A DNA stretch of 64,000 nucleotides from JBLHZY01 sp047631555 (GTDB lineage: Bacteria > Pseudomonadota > Alphaproteobacteria > Rhodobacterales > Rhodobacteraceae). Shown here one piece after another: positions 50,583 to 59,150 of this stretch. How positions within the stretch are numbered: the stretch's first letter is position 1; each line of letters begins with the position of its first letter. The stretch spans positions 124,001-188,000 of the forward strand of contig JBLHZY010000002.1 of the NCBI GenBank assembly GCA_047631555.1, given 5' to 3'. The notes below the pieces were generated by a model, which saw only the letters and a list, made by a program, of their open reading frames with translations, was not told the DNA's origin and ran no database searches. The position numbers and the translations under genes are program-made.

Positions 50583-51741
50583 AGGTGAGTGGATAGCGGC
50601 GCCAGCGACGCAGGCTGTGTTTGAGGCGATAGAGAGCGCTGGGCACAGAGCGTATTTTGTTGGCGGATGCGTGCGCAATGCGCTGCTTGGCGCGCCGATA
50701 TCGGACATTGATATCGCGACGGATGCTTTGCCTCAAACAGTCTCTAACTTGGCGAAAAAAGCGAATTTGCGCGCCATTCCTACTGGGATCGAGCATGGCA
50801 CGGTTACTGTTGTTGCCGGCGGTATCGCGCATGAGGTCACGACGTTTCGCAAAGATATTGAGACGGACGGGCGGCGCGCAACTGTCGCCTTCTCGACGGA
50901 TATTTCTGAGGATGCAGCGCGGCGCGATTTTACGATGAATGCGCTCTATGCGGATCGCAACGGCAAGGTGATTGATCCGCTCGAGGGGTTGGATGATCTG
51001 CGCGCGCACAGGGTTCGCTTTATTGAAGATCCTGATCAACGTATCCGGGAAGACTATCTGCGCATCCTTCGTTTCTTTCGGTTTCACGCTTGGTATGGCG
51101 ATTTGGATGAGGGGCTTGATGCGGAGGGTTTGGCGGCCTGCGCGGCAAATTGCGCTGGATTAGAGTCTATTTCGGCCGAGCGAATTGGCCATGAAATGCT
51201 TCGATTGCTTGGGGCAGCTGATCCGGGGCCGAGCTTGGGCGCGATGGAGCAGAGCGGCATTTTGGGGCAAATCTTGCCCGGTGCAGGCATCCGCAGCCTT
51301 TTGCCGCTTTTGCACAGTGAGCCGAAAAACGATCCGCAAGTGATCCTGCGGCTTGCGGCGTTGGGCGGTGAGGATGTGGCCAAGAGGCTGCGGCTTTCCA
51401 AAGCGCAAGCGCGTGAATTGGCGTTTTTGCGCGAAGAGGTGGGGAGTTCAAATACGATTGCTGCGCTCGCCTTTCGCCACGGTGCGCAGAATGCTCGTAA
51501 CCTCGCGCGGCTTCGCGCCGCCACGTTTGAACAGCCGTTTTCGCCCGAAATAGACACTGATATTGCCCGTGCGGCGGTGCAGGTCTTCCCGATCAAATCG
51601 CAGGATTTGGCTCAGGGTGGTCCGGCGCTTGGGGCGGAGTTGAAGCGATTAGAGCAGATTTGGATTGAAGCGGATTTCGTGCCAGATAGGGCGGAATTAT
51701 TGGCGATGGCCAAAGGGAATACAGATGAAAACGACGATTGA
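50569..51741 (+). CDS. cca: CCA tRNA nucleotidyltransferase / polyA polymerase family protein
   Basis: 390 residues. Adds or repairs the 3' CCA of tRNA. Head domain with FVGGCVRNALLG (about 28-39) and the metal motif SDIDIATDA; RRDFTMNALYAD and IEDPDQRIREDYLRILRFFRFHA-type sequence follow (neck and body). Two successive ATGs (50569, 50572) are possible starts. Overlaps the Nudix gene upstream and the methyltransferase gene downstream (17 bases). Confidence 0.95.
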   Translation: MMQVEGEWIAAPATQAVFEAIESAGHRAYFVGGCVRNALLGAPISDIDIATDALPQTVSNLAKKANLRAIPTGIEHGTVTVVAGGIAHEVTTFRKDIETDGRRATVAFSTDISEDAARRDFTMNALYADRNGKVIDPLEGLDDLRAHRVRFIEDPDQRIREDYLRILRFFRFHAWYGDLDEGLDAEGLAACAANCAGLESISAERIGHEMLRLLGAADPGPSLGAMEQSGILGQILPGAGIRSLLPLLHSEPKNDPQVILRLAALGGEDVAKRLRLSKAQARELAFLREEVGSSNTIAALAFRHGAQNARNLARLRAATFEQPFSPEIDTDIARAAVQVFPIKSQDLAQGGPALGAELKRLEQIWIEADFVPDRAELLAMAKGNTDENDD

Positions 51742-52948
51742 GCGCCTCGGCCATCACGGCGACGGCATTGCGCCTGGCCCGATATTTGCGCCGCTTACAC
51801 TTCCCGGCGAAGAGATTGAGGGCGATGTTGAGGGGGGTCGTATGGCAAGCCCGCGGATTCTGACCCCTTCGCCCAGCCGGGTTAAGGCGCCCTGTGTGCA
51901 TTTCAAATCTTGCGGGGGTTGCGCGTTGCAGCATGCCTCGGATGAATTTGTTGCGGATTGGAAGGTTGGCGTTGTGAAGTTTGCGCTTGAGGCGCAGGGG
52001 ATTTCTGCGCCATTCGAGCCGATCCAGACCTCGCCCCCGCAAAGTCGGCGCCGCGCGACGTTTTCCGCGATCCGCACCAAGAAAGGCGCGATTATCGGCT
52101 TTCATGGGCGCGCCTCTGGGGCTGTTATTGCTGTTCCGGAGTGCCAATTGGTTCACCCTGAGATGATGGCTGCGATGCCTGCGATTGAGGCGATTGTCGC
52201 GATTGCCGGTTCGCGTAAGGGCGAGATTAAGGCGACGGTGACTCGCGCTGAGGGGGGCTGTGAGCTCGCGATTTCGGGGGGCAAGCCGCTTGATGGGGCG
52301 TTGCGAATCACGCTTGCGAGCCTTGTCGAGCAGTTCAAGCTTGCGCGGCTTTCTTGGGACGGCGAGCAGCTTGCCGAGCGGCGCGCGCCCTTGCAGCATT
52401 TTGGCGCGGCGGCGGTTAATCCGCCCCCCGGGGCCTTTCTTCAGGCAACGCCTGAGGGCGAAGCGGCGCTGTTGGCGGCTGTGACGCGGGCATTGGGCGA
52501 TAAGCCGGGGCGGATTGTTGATCTTTTTGCTGGTTGCGGGACATTTGCTTTGCCTCTCGCGGCGCGCTCTGAGGTTCATGCTGTTGAAACAGAAGCGGAA
52601 ATGTTGGCGGCTTTGGATCATGGTTGGCGCTTTGCCAAGGGTTTGAAGAAGGTCACGACAGAGGCGCGCGATCTGTTTCGCCGCCCGCTTTTGGAGGATG
52701 AGCTTGCTAAATTTGATGGCGCGGTAATCGATCCGCCGCGCGCCGGGGCCGAGGCGCAGATCAGCGAGCTTGCCAAGAGCGGGATCAAGCGAATTGCCGC
52801 TGTTTCGTGCAATCCTGTGACCTTCGCGCGCGATGCCTCAAAGCTGATTGGTGCGGGGTATAGTCTTGATTGGGTGCAGGTGGTCGATCAATTCCGCTGG
52901 TCGCCACATGTTGAGGTTGCCGCGCAGTTTACCAAGGGCGTTCGCTAA
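51725..52948 (+). CDS. TrmA/RlmD-family RNA 5-methyluridine methyltransferase
   Basis: 407 residues. Class I SAM enzyme with an N-terminal iron-sulfur motif, CVHFKSCGGCALQH, as in RlmD/RlmC, SAM loop VDLFAGCGTFALPLA (about 264-278), PPRAGAEAQI, and the catalytic cysteine in AAVSCNPVTFARD. The position modified (23S U747/U1939 or another) cannot be told by eye. The N-terminal TRAM-like part is short. Start ATG 51725 lies inside the end of cca, indicating coupling. Confidence 0.9.
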   Translation: MKTTIERLGHHGDGIAPGPIFAPLTLPGEEIEGDVEGGRMASPRILTPSPSRVKAPCVHFKSCGGCALQHASDEFVADWKVGVVKFALEAQGISAPFEPIQTSPPQSRRRATFSAIRTKKGAIIGFHGRASGAVIAVPECQLVHPEMMAAMPAIEAIVAIAGSRKGEIKATVTRAEGGCELAISGGKPLDGALRITLASLVEQFKLARLSWDGEQLAERRAPLQHFGAAAVNPPPGAFLQATPEGEAALLAAVTRALGDKPGRIVDLFAGCGTFALPLAARSEVHAVETEAEMLAALDHGWRFAKGLKKVTTEARDLFRRPLLEDELAKFDGAVIDPPRAGAEAQISELAKSGIKRIAAVSCNPVTFARDASKLIGAGYSLDWVQVVDQFRWSPHVEVAAQFTKGVR

Positions 52949-53030
52949 ACCGTGATCGAATTGGAAATCTTTCCCCCTTCGCGCAAGGGTCAAAATTGTG
53001 TATGGCTCTGAAAAACGAATGGGCAGTGTT

Positions 53031-53525
53031 ATGTTGAAGCGGCGTTTCTTTCTATTTGGCGTGTTGGCGAGCGGGCTTGCGGCCTGTTCGTCCAAATTCA
53101 AATCCTATCGTGGCCCGCAGGTGACCCGTGTTGTCGTGCAAAAAGGGCAGCGCAAAGTCTATCTTATGAGTGGGGGCGATGTGATCCGCTCGTATGATAT
53201 GGGCATGGGTTGGGCGCCGCAGGGCCATAAGCAATTTGAGGGCGATGGCAAAACGCCCGAGGGCATTTATTTCATCGACCGGCGCAATCCCAACAGCAAT
53301 TACCATCTCTCGGTTGGCATTTCATATCCAAACCGGCGCGATTATGAGAATGCGGTAAGCCAGGGGCGCAAGCCGGGCGGCGACATTTTCATTCACGGTG
53401 AAGGCGGCAAGCGGACATCGCCAAAGCGCGATTGGACAGCGGGCTGCATCGCGGTGAAAGACAAAGAAATCGAAGAGATTTACGCAATGGTGCGCGAAGG
53501 CACGCCGATCCACATCAACGTTTAA
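53031..53525 (+). CDS. L,D-transpeptidase-fold lipoprotein
   Basis: 164 residues. Signal with lipobox LAAC (Cys19), preceded by KRRFFLFG, so a Tat-type lipoprotein signal is possible. The YkuD domain (about 31-164) has the catalytic signature IFIHGEGG with His122 and DWTAGCIAV with Cys139. Such enzymes cross-link peptidoglycan stems 3-3 or attach proteins to the wall; several family members are inactive or have other substrates. ATG 53031 was chosen; ATG 53019 would add four residues. Followed by the convergent CAP lipoprotein. Confidence 0.87.
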   Translation: MLKRRFFLFGVLASGLAACSSKFKSYRGPQVTRVVVQKGQRKVYLMSGGDVIRSYDMGMGWAPQGHKQFEGDGKTPEGIYFIDRRNPNSNYHLSVGISYPNRRDYENAVSQGRKPGGDIFIHGEGGKRTSPKRDWTAGCIAVKDKEIEEIYAMVREGTPIHINV

Positions 53526-53539
53526 GAGGCGCGTGCCGC

Positions 53540-54055
53540 TTAGCTACCCGTGATCAGCGTCCACCAGATTTTGCCGTTAGATTCTTGAAACCAAGCAAAT
53601 CCGAGGTTCACCGCTTGGGAATCCAAGATCACGCTGCGTGTATCGGGCAATTCCATCCATGCCGAAAGCGTCTCTAACTCGCTCTCATATGTCTCCGAGA
53701 TGGTTTCGCCGAGCATCACGCCTGTATAGCCTGTGCGCGCAACCCGATCGATTGGCGAGGAGCCATCAGAGCCAAAATGCCAAGGGCGGTTTTGCACCGA
53801 CATATCGCGCGAATGGGTGGCGGCGGCGGCCGTTAGCTGAGAATTCAGAACAACAGCACCTGCGCCCGAGGCCGAACGCAAGGCATTGACCGAATCAAGC
53901 ATGCGCACTTGGATTTTTGAGGAATCTCGGTCGTGAATACGGTAAAGCCGCGGCAATGGCTTGCCGTCAGCACCAAGTTGATTGGCAGTCGGGGCTGGCG
54001 TACACGCTGTAAGCAGCGCAACCAACATCGTAAGAATCACCGTAATTCGCAACAT
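53540..54055 (-). CDS. CAP/SCP-domain lipoprotein
   Basis: 171 residues. Lipoprotein signal with lipobox LTAC (Cys18). The CAP (cysteine-rich secretory protein) domain covers about 50-171: LDSVNALRSASGAGAVVLNS, AAATHSRDMSVQNRPWHFG, SPIDRVARTGYTG, ETISETY, then the Nan-type WMELPDTRSVILD. Functions of bacterial CAP proteins are mostly unknown; some bind lipids or act in cell-wall biology. It stands between two L,D-transpeptidase-fold genes. Confidence 0.85.
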   Translation of the reverse strand: MLRITVILTMLVALLTACTPAPTANQLGADGKPLPRLYRIHDRDSSKIQVRMLDSVNALRSASGAGAVVLNSQLTAAAATHSRDMSVQNRPWHFGSDGSSPIDRVARTGYTGVMLGETISETYESELETLSAWMELPDTRSVILDSQAVNLGFAWFQESNGKIWWTLITGS

Positions 54056-54220
54056 ATCCAGCCGTCCCCACACAAAATTCAGCTTAGACCTAGCGTTTTG
54101 TTGCGAAAGGTTCAAACTCAACTCATCGTGAAATGGCGAAATGACGCTTCTTTGATTTGCGACTGCGGCTTTCGCGCCATATTATCACGTTTGAAATGTA
54201 TATTCTGAATGGAGCATCCG

Positions 54221-54826
54221 ATGTCGGATAAGATTAACAAGCCTTTGAGTCGCCGCGGCTTCCTTTCCTCTTCGGTGCTTGCCGCTGGGGCGCTGGGCGC
54301 GATGCCTGCATTTGCCCAGACGGAAGCCACGACCGAGGTTGAGGCGGATATCTCAGATACAGTGCGCCGCAATATTTCGAGCTTTCGCTCTTTGGATTGG
54401 CAGCCCTATTTTGATTCGCTCAACAATGGCGCAATCCTTGTCGATATTACGTCGCGCGCCTTGCATTATTGGTCCGAGGATCGCTCGGTCTATAAGCTTT
54501 ACCCAACGTCCGTGCCCGCGACAGAAGATCTAACGCGCCGCGGCAGAACCTCTGTTATTCGCAAGGTTGAGGGGCCGAGCTGGTCTCCGACGCCTGCGAT
54601 GATTAAGCGCAATCCTGAGTGGCCGCCCTATGTTGGCCCCGGTCCAAACAATCCGCTTGGAACGCATGCGCTTTACCTTTCCTGGACCTATTATCGTATC
54701 CACGGAACCCATGACACGCGCAAAATCGGGCGCCGTTCTTCGAATGGCTGTATCGGTTTGTATAATGAGCATATTGCAGAGCTGTTCAGCATGACCAAGA
54801 ACGGCACTCAAGTGTTGCTAATTTGA
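54221..54826 (+). CDS. Tat-exported L,D-transpeptidase-fold protein
   Basis: 201 residues. A twin-arginine signal SRRGFL (10-15) with hydrophobic stretch and probable cleavage after AFA (30-32) sends it to the periplasm. YkuD-type domain with ILVDITSRALHYW, LGTHALYLSW, and the catalytic YRIHGTHDTRKIG (His161) and SSNGCIGLYN (Cys177). The spacing matches the ErfK/YbiS group. ATG 54221 follows GGAG. Divergent from the CAP lipoprotein gene. Confidence 0.9.
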   Translation: MSDKINKPLSRRGFLSSSVLAAGALGAMPAFAQTEATTEVEADISDTVRRNISSFRSLDWQPYFDSLNNGAILVDITSRALHYWSEDRSVYKLYPTSVPATEDLTRRGRTSVIRKVEGPSWSPTPAMIKRNPEWPPYVGPGPNNPLGTHALYLSWTYYRIHGTHDTRKIGRRSSNGCIGLYNEHIAELFSMTKNGTQVLLI

Positions 54827-54868
54827 CGACATCACCTGTGGATTGCTGATTAACCACAAATCTTGCGT

Positions 54869-54898
54869 TTGCATTTCCGTGGTTTAGCTGCATATATG
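54869..54898 (+). promoter_or_regulatory. Possible promoter of the 61-residue membrane protein gene
   Basis: TTGCAT (54869-54874), 18 bases, TATATG (54893-54898), leaving a leader of about 65 bases with a strong GGAGGA ribosome site before ATG 54971. Match to the sigma-70 consensus is moderate. Confidence 0.3.
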
Positions 54899-54970
54899 GG
54901 CCTACGAGGTACAGTTCTGTTCCGGCGTTTTCCTCATTTATGGACGACCGGATTATCTGGAGGATTTAAA

Positions 54971-55156
54971 ATGAAAAAGATCGTCGCTACTGCTGCGTTC
55001 GCGCTTGTTGGTTCCGCTGCTTTTGCTGGTGGTTACATCGAGCCCGTAATGGAAACCCCTGTGATTGTTGAACAAGCTGGCGGTTCTTCCGCTGGTGGGT
55101 TCATCGTTCCACTGCTTATCCTGGCACTCGTTGCTGCGGCTGTTGCTAAAAAGTAA
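54971..55156 (+). CDS. Small secreted/membrane protein of unknown function
   Basis: 61 residues. A clean signal peptide, MKKIVATAAFALVGSAAFA with cleavage after residue 19, followed by a short polar segment (GGYIEPVMETPVIVE) and a C-terminal transmembrane helix ending in AVAKK. GGAGGA six bases upstream of ATG 54971 and a perfect terminator after it suggest a highly expressed monocistronic gene. I recall many similar tiny proteins in Rhodobacteraceae genomes, but no function is known to me. Confidence 0.85.
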   Translation: MKKIVATAAFALVGSAAFAGGYIEPVMETPVIVEQAGGSSAGGFIVPLLILALVAAAVAKK

Positions 55157-55188
55157 GTTTCCGCAAGGAGCTTAACTTTTCAAGAATT

Positions 55189-55218
55189 AAAAGGGCGGTG
55201 TTCATTCACCGCCCTTTT
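55189..55218 (+). terminator. Strong intrinsic terminator
   Basis: Perfect 12-bp stem AAAAGGGCGGTG / CACCGCCCTTTT with a six-base loop TTCATT. It is symmetric (A-tract before, T-tract after), so it can serve the small membrane protein gene on the plus strand and hemH on the minus strand, whose stop is 42 bases away. Confidence 0.92.
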
Positions 55219-55259
55219 CACGTTTTATCCTGACTTATCTGAGGTTTGCGCCCAAGCGC

Positions 55260-56321
55260 TTAGCCCAGCCAGCCTTTTAGGTTGGTGCGGATCGCCTCTG
55301 CCAGCGCTTCGATATGGGCGGGCTCGTCATTCAGGCAGGGAATATAGGTAAAGTGTTCGCCGCCTGCGTGTTCAAAGCTTTCGCGGATTTCCTCGTTAAT
55401 TTCTTCCAGCGTCTCAATGCAATCGGCTGAAAAGGCAGGCGCAATAACGGCGATGCTCTTTTTGCCCGCCTCGGCCTGGCGCGCCACTTCTTCAACCGTA
55501 TAAGGCTGAAGCCATTCTTCGGGGCCGAATCGAGACTGAAAGGTTGTGATGATCTGCGTGTCATCCCAGCCGAGCCGCTCTTTAAGCAGGCGCGTTGTTT
55601 TTTGGCATTGGCAGTGATAGGGATCGCCCTCCATCAGATAGCGCTTTGGCACGCCGTGATAGGAGCACACCAGCACATCGGGTTTTTGCGCGGCGGCGGC
55701 GTAATTCCGCTCAACCGATTGCGCGAGGGCATCAATATAGCTGGGTTGATCGAAATAGGGCGGGACAGTGCGCGAGGCGGGCTGGCGCTTTTCTTCCATC
55801 AAGGCGCGGAAGAATTGATCGTTGGCTGTGGCGGTCGTGGCGCCTGCGTATTGCGGATAGAGCGGGAAAAACAGGATGCGTGTGCAGCCCGCCGCGACCA
55901 TCTCGCGGACCTTGGATCTGGTTGAGGGATTGCCGTAGCGCATGCAGAAATCAACCATCACATCCTCGCCAAATTCGCCCGTCAGCACATCGCGCAGCGC
56001 ATCCGTTTGATCGCGCGTGATGGTGAGCAGGGGGCTTTCGTTGCGCTCTTCGTTCCAGATGGTTTTGTAGGCTGCGCCGGATTTGAAGGGCCGGGTCGTT
56101 AGGATAATCCCTTGCAGGATCGGCTGCCATTTCCAGCGCGGATAATCGATCACGCGCGCATCAGAGAGGAACTCATTGAGATACCGGCGCATCGGCCAAT
56201 AGCTCGTGTCGTCAGGCGTTCCTAGGTTGGCCAGCAGGATGCCAGTTTTTTCGCGCGGGATCGCCGGGTGATCTTTTGGGGCATGGGCCGGGCAAGTGGC
56301 TTGGGATTTGGTCTGGCTCAT
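55260..56321 (-). CDS. hemH: Ferrochelatase
   Basis: 353 residues. Inserts iron into protoporphyrin IX. Typical segments: ILLANLGTPDD, MRRYLNEFLSDARVIDYP, DFCMRYGNPS, FFPLYPQYAGATTATAND, the catalytic His in CSYHGVPKRYL, FQSRFGPEEWLQPYT, and the catalytic Glu region APAFSADCIETLEEI. YHCQCQKTT has two cysteines but whether a [2Fe-2S] cluster forms is unclear. ATG 56321 follows AGGA. With hemJ in the same window, two terminal haem steps are covered. Confidence 0.96.
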   Translation of the reverse strand: MSQTKSQATCPAHAPKDHPAIPREKTGILLANLGTPDDTSYWPMRRYLNEFLSDARVIDYPRWKWQPILQGIILTTRPFKSGAAYKTIWNEERNESPLLTITRDQTDALRDVLTGEFGEDVMVDFCMRYGNPSTRSKVREMVAAGCTRILFFPLYPQYAGATTATANDQFFRALMEEKRQPASRTVPPYFDQPSYIDALAQSVERNYAAAAQKPDVLVCSYHGVPKRYLMEGDPYHCQCQKTTRLLKERLGWDDTQIITTFQSRFGPEEWLQPYTVEEVARQAEAGKKSIAVIAPAFSADCIETLEEINEEIRESFEHAGGEHFTYIPCLNDEPAHIEALAEAIRTNLKGWLG

Positions 56322-56387
56322 GTTTGGGTCCTGATTTTTTGGCTTGAAGGCTGAAGTTCTGTTTACAGGGAAATGCCCGCGAGGGGA

Positions 56388-57230
56388 TCACTTTTCATCT
56401 GTGGCATCTGGAAGCGGGGCCTCCACCGTGCCCAGCGCATCTGCAAGGCGGGTGGTGGCGGAGCCGGGGCGCAGCGGTTTTGGCTGGCTGTCGGCCGGGG
56501 CCCAGCCGGTTAGGCAGATCAGCTCGAAAGTGGCGTTGATCCGGCCTTGCTCGGCTGCGAAGTTCTCGGCGTAGATTTGCGCAGCACGGGTGAAAAGCGC
56601 GCGTTTGCTTGGGGTTCTGAGCCGCGCAGCCAGAGCATTGCCTTCGCCCATCGCTCGCAGATCACGCATCAACGCAAAGGCATCGCCATAGGTGACATTC
56701 AGCGTATCAGCATCGGCGACGGGAAGCGCAAAGCTGCCGCGCTGAAGCAGGGCGCCAAGATCGCGGATTTCGCCCATCGGCGCGACCCGAGGCGAAAGCC
56801 CGCCGCTGATCTGGGCCTCGGCTTCGGCCAAAGCGGCGCGCAACTCATACAGGCTTTGCCCGCCGGGAAAGATCGCAAGGAAAAGCCCATCAGGCGCAAG
56901 CCCAAGGCGCGATTGCACGATTTGGCCGACCGGATCATCGGCCCAATGCAGCGCCATCGCGTGAATAACCAGATCATGTGCGCCGGGCGTAAGGGCGAGG
57001 CGATCCTCATCTTCCAAAATCAAGGCCTCTGGCCATTGTTCGCGCCAAAAATCGGGCTGACCTGTGATGATCGCGACCGATTTAAACCTTCTGTTAACCA
57101 TCAAGAGACGATCCTGAAGCTCCTCGGCGGCGCGCTCATGCAAGAAAAGCGCGGATCGCTCGGCGCGGGCGCGATTGCGGCGCAGGGCTTGGCGATCTGT
57201 AAGCGCAGGTGTTTGGGAAGGGAGGCGCAT
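56388..57230 (-). CDS. NDUFAF5-like methyltransferase-fold protein
   Basis: 280 residues resembling the C-terminal two-thirds of human NDUFAF5, a complex I assembly factor that hydroxylates an arginine of NDUFS7: ALHWADDPVGQI, PDGLFLAIFPGGQSLYELRA, GGLSPRVAPMGEIRDLGALL and LMRDLRAMGEGNAL. However, the SAM-binding glycine loop (LDLGCGRG in relatives) is not visible; the equivalent stretch reads SVAIITGQPDFW. N-terminal half is otherwise family-like (RNRARAERSALFLHERAAEEL). Divergent from comF. Confidence 0.82.
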   Translation of the reverse strand: MRLPSQTPALTDRQALRRNRARAERSALFLHERAAEELQDRLLMVNRRFKSVAIITGQPDFWREQWPEALILEDEDRLALTPGAHDLVIHAMALHWADDPVGQIVQSRLGLAPDGLFLAIFPGGQSLYELRAALAEAEAQISGGLSPRVAPMGEIRDLGALLQRGSFALPVADADTLNVTYGDAFALMRDLRAMGEGNALAARLRTPSKRALFTRAAQIYAENFAAEQGRINATFELICLTGWAPADSQPKPLRPGSATTRLADALGTVEAPLPDATDEK

Positions 57231-57276
57231 GGTTGGCTTTGGCTTTCTGGCGAGGCTTTGGCAAAGGTAGGTTTGA

Positions 57277-58005
57277 ATGGCGAAAATGCAAACAGTTCTG
57301 CGGCTTCTCTACCCGCCCCATTGTCTTGGCTGCAACTCGGTTGTCGCTGAAGAGGGTGCGCTTTGCGGCGACTGTTGGCGCGAAACAAGCTTTCTGTCGG
57401 GGGCGTTGTGCGATGCTTGCGCCTCTCCTTTGCCGGGCGAGGCCGAAGACGGCGCACTCCTTTATTGTGATCGCTGCATGGAGGTGCCGCGGCCCTGGGA
57501 TCATGGGCGCGCCGCGATGATCTATTCCGGAACCGGCAAGCGGCTTATCCTTGGCCTTAAGAATTCTGGCCGAACCGATCTTGCTGCGCCGGCTGGACGC
57601 TGGATTGCCCAAGCGGCGCGCGGGATCGTTGGGGAAAATACGCTTGTTGCCCCGGTTCCGACGCATTGGTTGCGCCGGGTACAGCGTCGTTTTTGCCCAA
57701 GCGAGTTGATCGCAAATGAGGTCGGCAAGGCGCTTAATCTCTCTGTTGCGCCTGATCTTTTGCTCAAGCCGCGCCGCACGCGGAAAATGCAGGGGCTCAC
57801 GCCCTATGCGCGCTATGAAAATGCGCGCGGCGCTTTCAAGGCCAACCCGCGCCATAAGTTGCGCATGGCCGGGCGGCATATCCTTTTGATCGATGATGTT
57901 ATGACAAGCGGCGCGACCTTGACCGAAGCGAGCGAGATTTGCCTTGAGGCGGGCGCGCATAAGGTTTCGGTCGCGGTCTTGGCGCGCGTTGCGGATGAGG
58001 TCTGA
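57277..58005 (+). CDS. comF: ComF family phosphoribosyltransferase-like protein
   Basis: 242 residues. N-terminal zinc-ribbon cysteines (CLGC, CGDC, CDAC, CDRC) followed by a type I phosphoribosyltransferase domain with the PRPP motif ILLIDDVMTSGATLTE (about 206-221). ComF is needed for DNA uptake in competent bacteria, but homologues occur widely in non-competent species. ATG 57277; ATG 57286 is an alternative. Divergent from the NDUFAF5-like gene, followed by grxC 38 bases on. Confidence 0.9.
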   Translation: MAKMQTVLRLLYPPHCLGCNSVVAEEGALCGDCWRETSFLSGALCDACASPLPGEAEDGALLYCDRCMEVPRPWDHGRAAMIYSGTGKRLILGLKNSGRTDLAAPAGRWIAQAARGIVGENTLVAPVPTHWLRRVQRRFCPSELIANEVGKALNLSVAPDLLLKPRRTRKMQGLTPYARYENARGAFKANPRHKLRMAGRHILLIDDVMTSGATLTEASEICLEAGAHKVSVAVLARVADEV

Positions 58006-58043
58006 TAGGGTATAACGGGCGCGAACAGATCTGGAATGCGCCG

Positions 58044-58301
58044 ATGAAACCCGTAGAGCTTTATACCACACCGACTTGCCCCTATTGCGTTGCCGCCAAA
58101 AAATTGCTGGCTGCCAAAGGGGTTAGCTATTCCGATGTCAATGTTGCCGCTGATCCAAGCAAGCGCCAGTTGATGACCAAGCGGGCCAATGGTCGGCGCA
58201 CCGTGCCGCAGATATTCATTGGCGACATTCATATTGGCGGTTTTGATGAGCTCAATGCCTTGAACCGCGCTGGCAAACTTGACGCATTATTGGCGGATTG
58301 A
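58044..58301 (+). CDS. grxC: Glutaredoxin 3
   Basis: 85-residue GSH-dependent thiol oxidoreductase. Dithiol active site TCPYC (Cys12, Cys15), the cis-proline region RRTVPQIFIGDIHIGGFDEL and glutathione-binding features are intact. Between comF and the nitrilase-family gene, three bases before the latter. Confidence 0.96.
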   Translation: MKPVELYTTPTCPYCVAAKKLLAAKGVSYSDVNVAADPSKRQLMTKRANGRRTVPQIFIGDIHIGGFDELNALNRAGKLDALLAD

Positions 58302-58304
58302 TCG

Positions 58305-59150
58305 ATGATGCGGGCGGGATTGGTTCAGCTCTGCTCTGGTGATGATCCGGTGGCCAATCTGCCCCAAACGATTGAATTTATTCGCGAAACTGCCGCCAAA
58401 GGGGCGCAGATCGTGCTGACGCCTGAGGTGACGAATTGTGTCTCCTCGGATCGCGCGCGCCAAATTGACGTCCTTACGCATGAGGCCGGTGATCAAACCC
58501 TGAAAGCTTTGCGCATCGAGGCAGAGGCGCTGGGCATTTGGCTGGTTATCGGTTCGCTTGCGCTCAAAACTTCTGATCCTGATGGGCGCTTTGCCAACCG
58601 TGGTTTTGTGATTGGCCCGCGTGGGCAGATCGCGGCGCGCTATGACAAGATGCATATGTTTGATGTGACCGTCTCCGAGGCGGAAACGTACCGCGAATCA
58701 AAGGACTATCGCCCCGGCGATCAGGCGGTTATTTGTGATACCGATCTGGGGAGGATCGGGATGAGCATTTGTTATGATCTGCGGTTTGCTGCGCTTTATC
58801 GCGCTTTGGCCAAGGCTGGGGCGCACATCTTAACCGTGCCTGCGGCGTTTTCGCGTGTTACGGGCGCTGCGCATTGGGAGCCGCTATTGCGCGCCCGTGC
58901 GATTGAAAACGGCGCTTATGTTTTGGCGCCTGCGCAATGCGGTGAAAATTCCAAGGGCCGCGCGACTTATGGGCATTCACTGGCCGTCTCACCTTGGGGC
59001 GAGGTTCTGATTGATGGCGGCGATGCGCCGGGCATCTCTTTGGTCGATATTGATCTGGCCGAGGTCGCGTCTGCCCGCGCGCGCATCCCGTCTTTGCAGC
59101 ATGATCGTGCCTTTTCGGGGCCAGATATCGCCGGGGAGGGTGCGGTATGA
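58305..59150 (+). CDS. Carbon-nitrogen hydrolase (nitrilase superfamily, Nit1/omega-amidase-like)
   Basis: 281 residues. The Glu-Lys-Cys triad is visible: Glu41 in VLTPEVTN, Lys115 in RYDKMHMFD and Cys156 in SICYDLRF. The HMFDV segment is characteristic of the Nit1/omega-amidase branch, where repair of deaminated glutathione is a known activity; the adjacent glutaredoxin fits glutathione metabolism but the assignment is inference. Two ATGs (58305, 58308) are possible. Its stop overlaps the MarR start (ATGA). Confidence 0.9.
   Translation: MMRAGLVQLCSGDDPVANLPQTIEFIRETAAKGAQIVLTPEVTNCVSSDRARQIDVLTHEAGDQTLKALRIEAEALGIWLVIGSLALKTSDPDGRFANRGFVIGPRGQIAARYDKMHMFDVTVSEAETYRESKDYRPGDQAVICDTDLGRIGMSICYDLRFAALYRALAKAGAHILTVPAAFSRVTGAAHWEPLLRARAIENGAYVLAPAQCGENSKGRATYGHSLAVSPWGEVLIDGGDAPGISLVDIDLAEVASARARIPSLQHDRAFSGPDIAGEGAV

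Noticed and set aside
54838..54864. TGTGGATTG and an AACCAC...GTGGTT repeat upstream of the 61-residue protein gene
   Set aside because: The DnaA-box-like 9-mer is isolated and imperfect, and the repeat has only six pairs around a long loop.
57136..58071. Minus-strand reading frame of about 311 codons over comF
   Set aside because: Antisense to comF with its zinc ribbon and PRPP motif; composition is Arg-rich and lacks any family feature.
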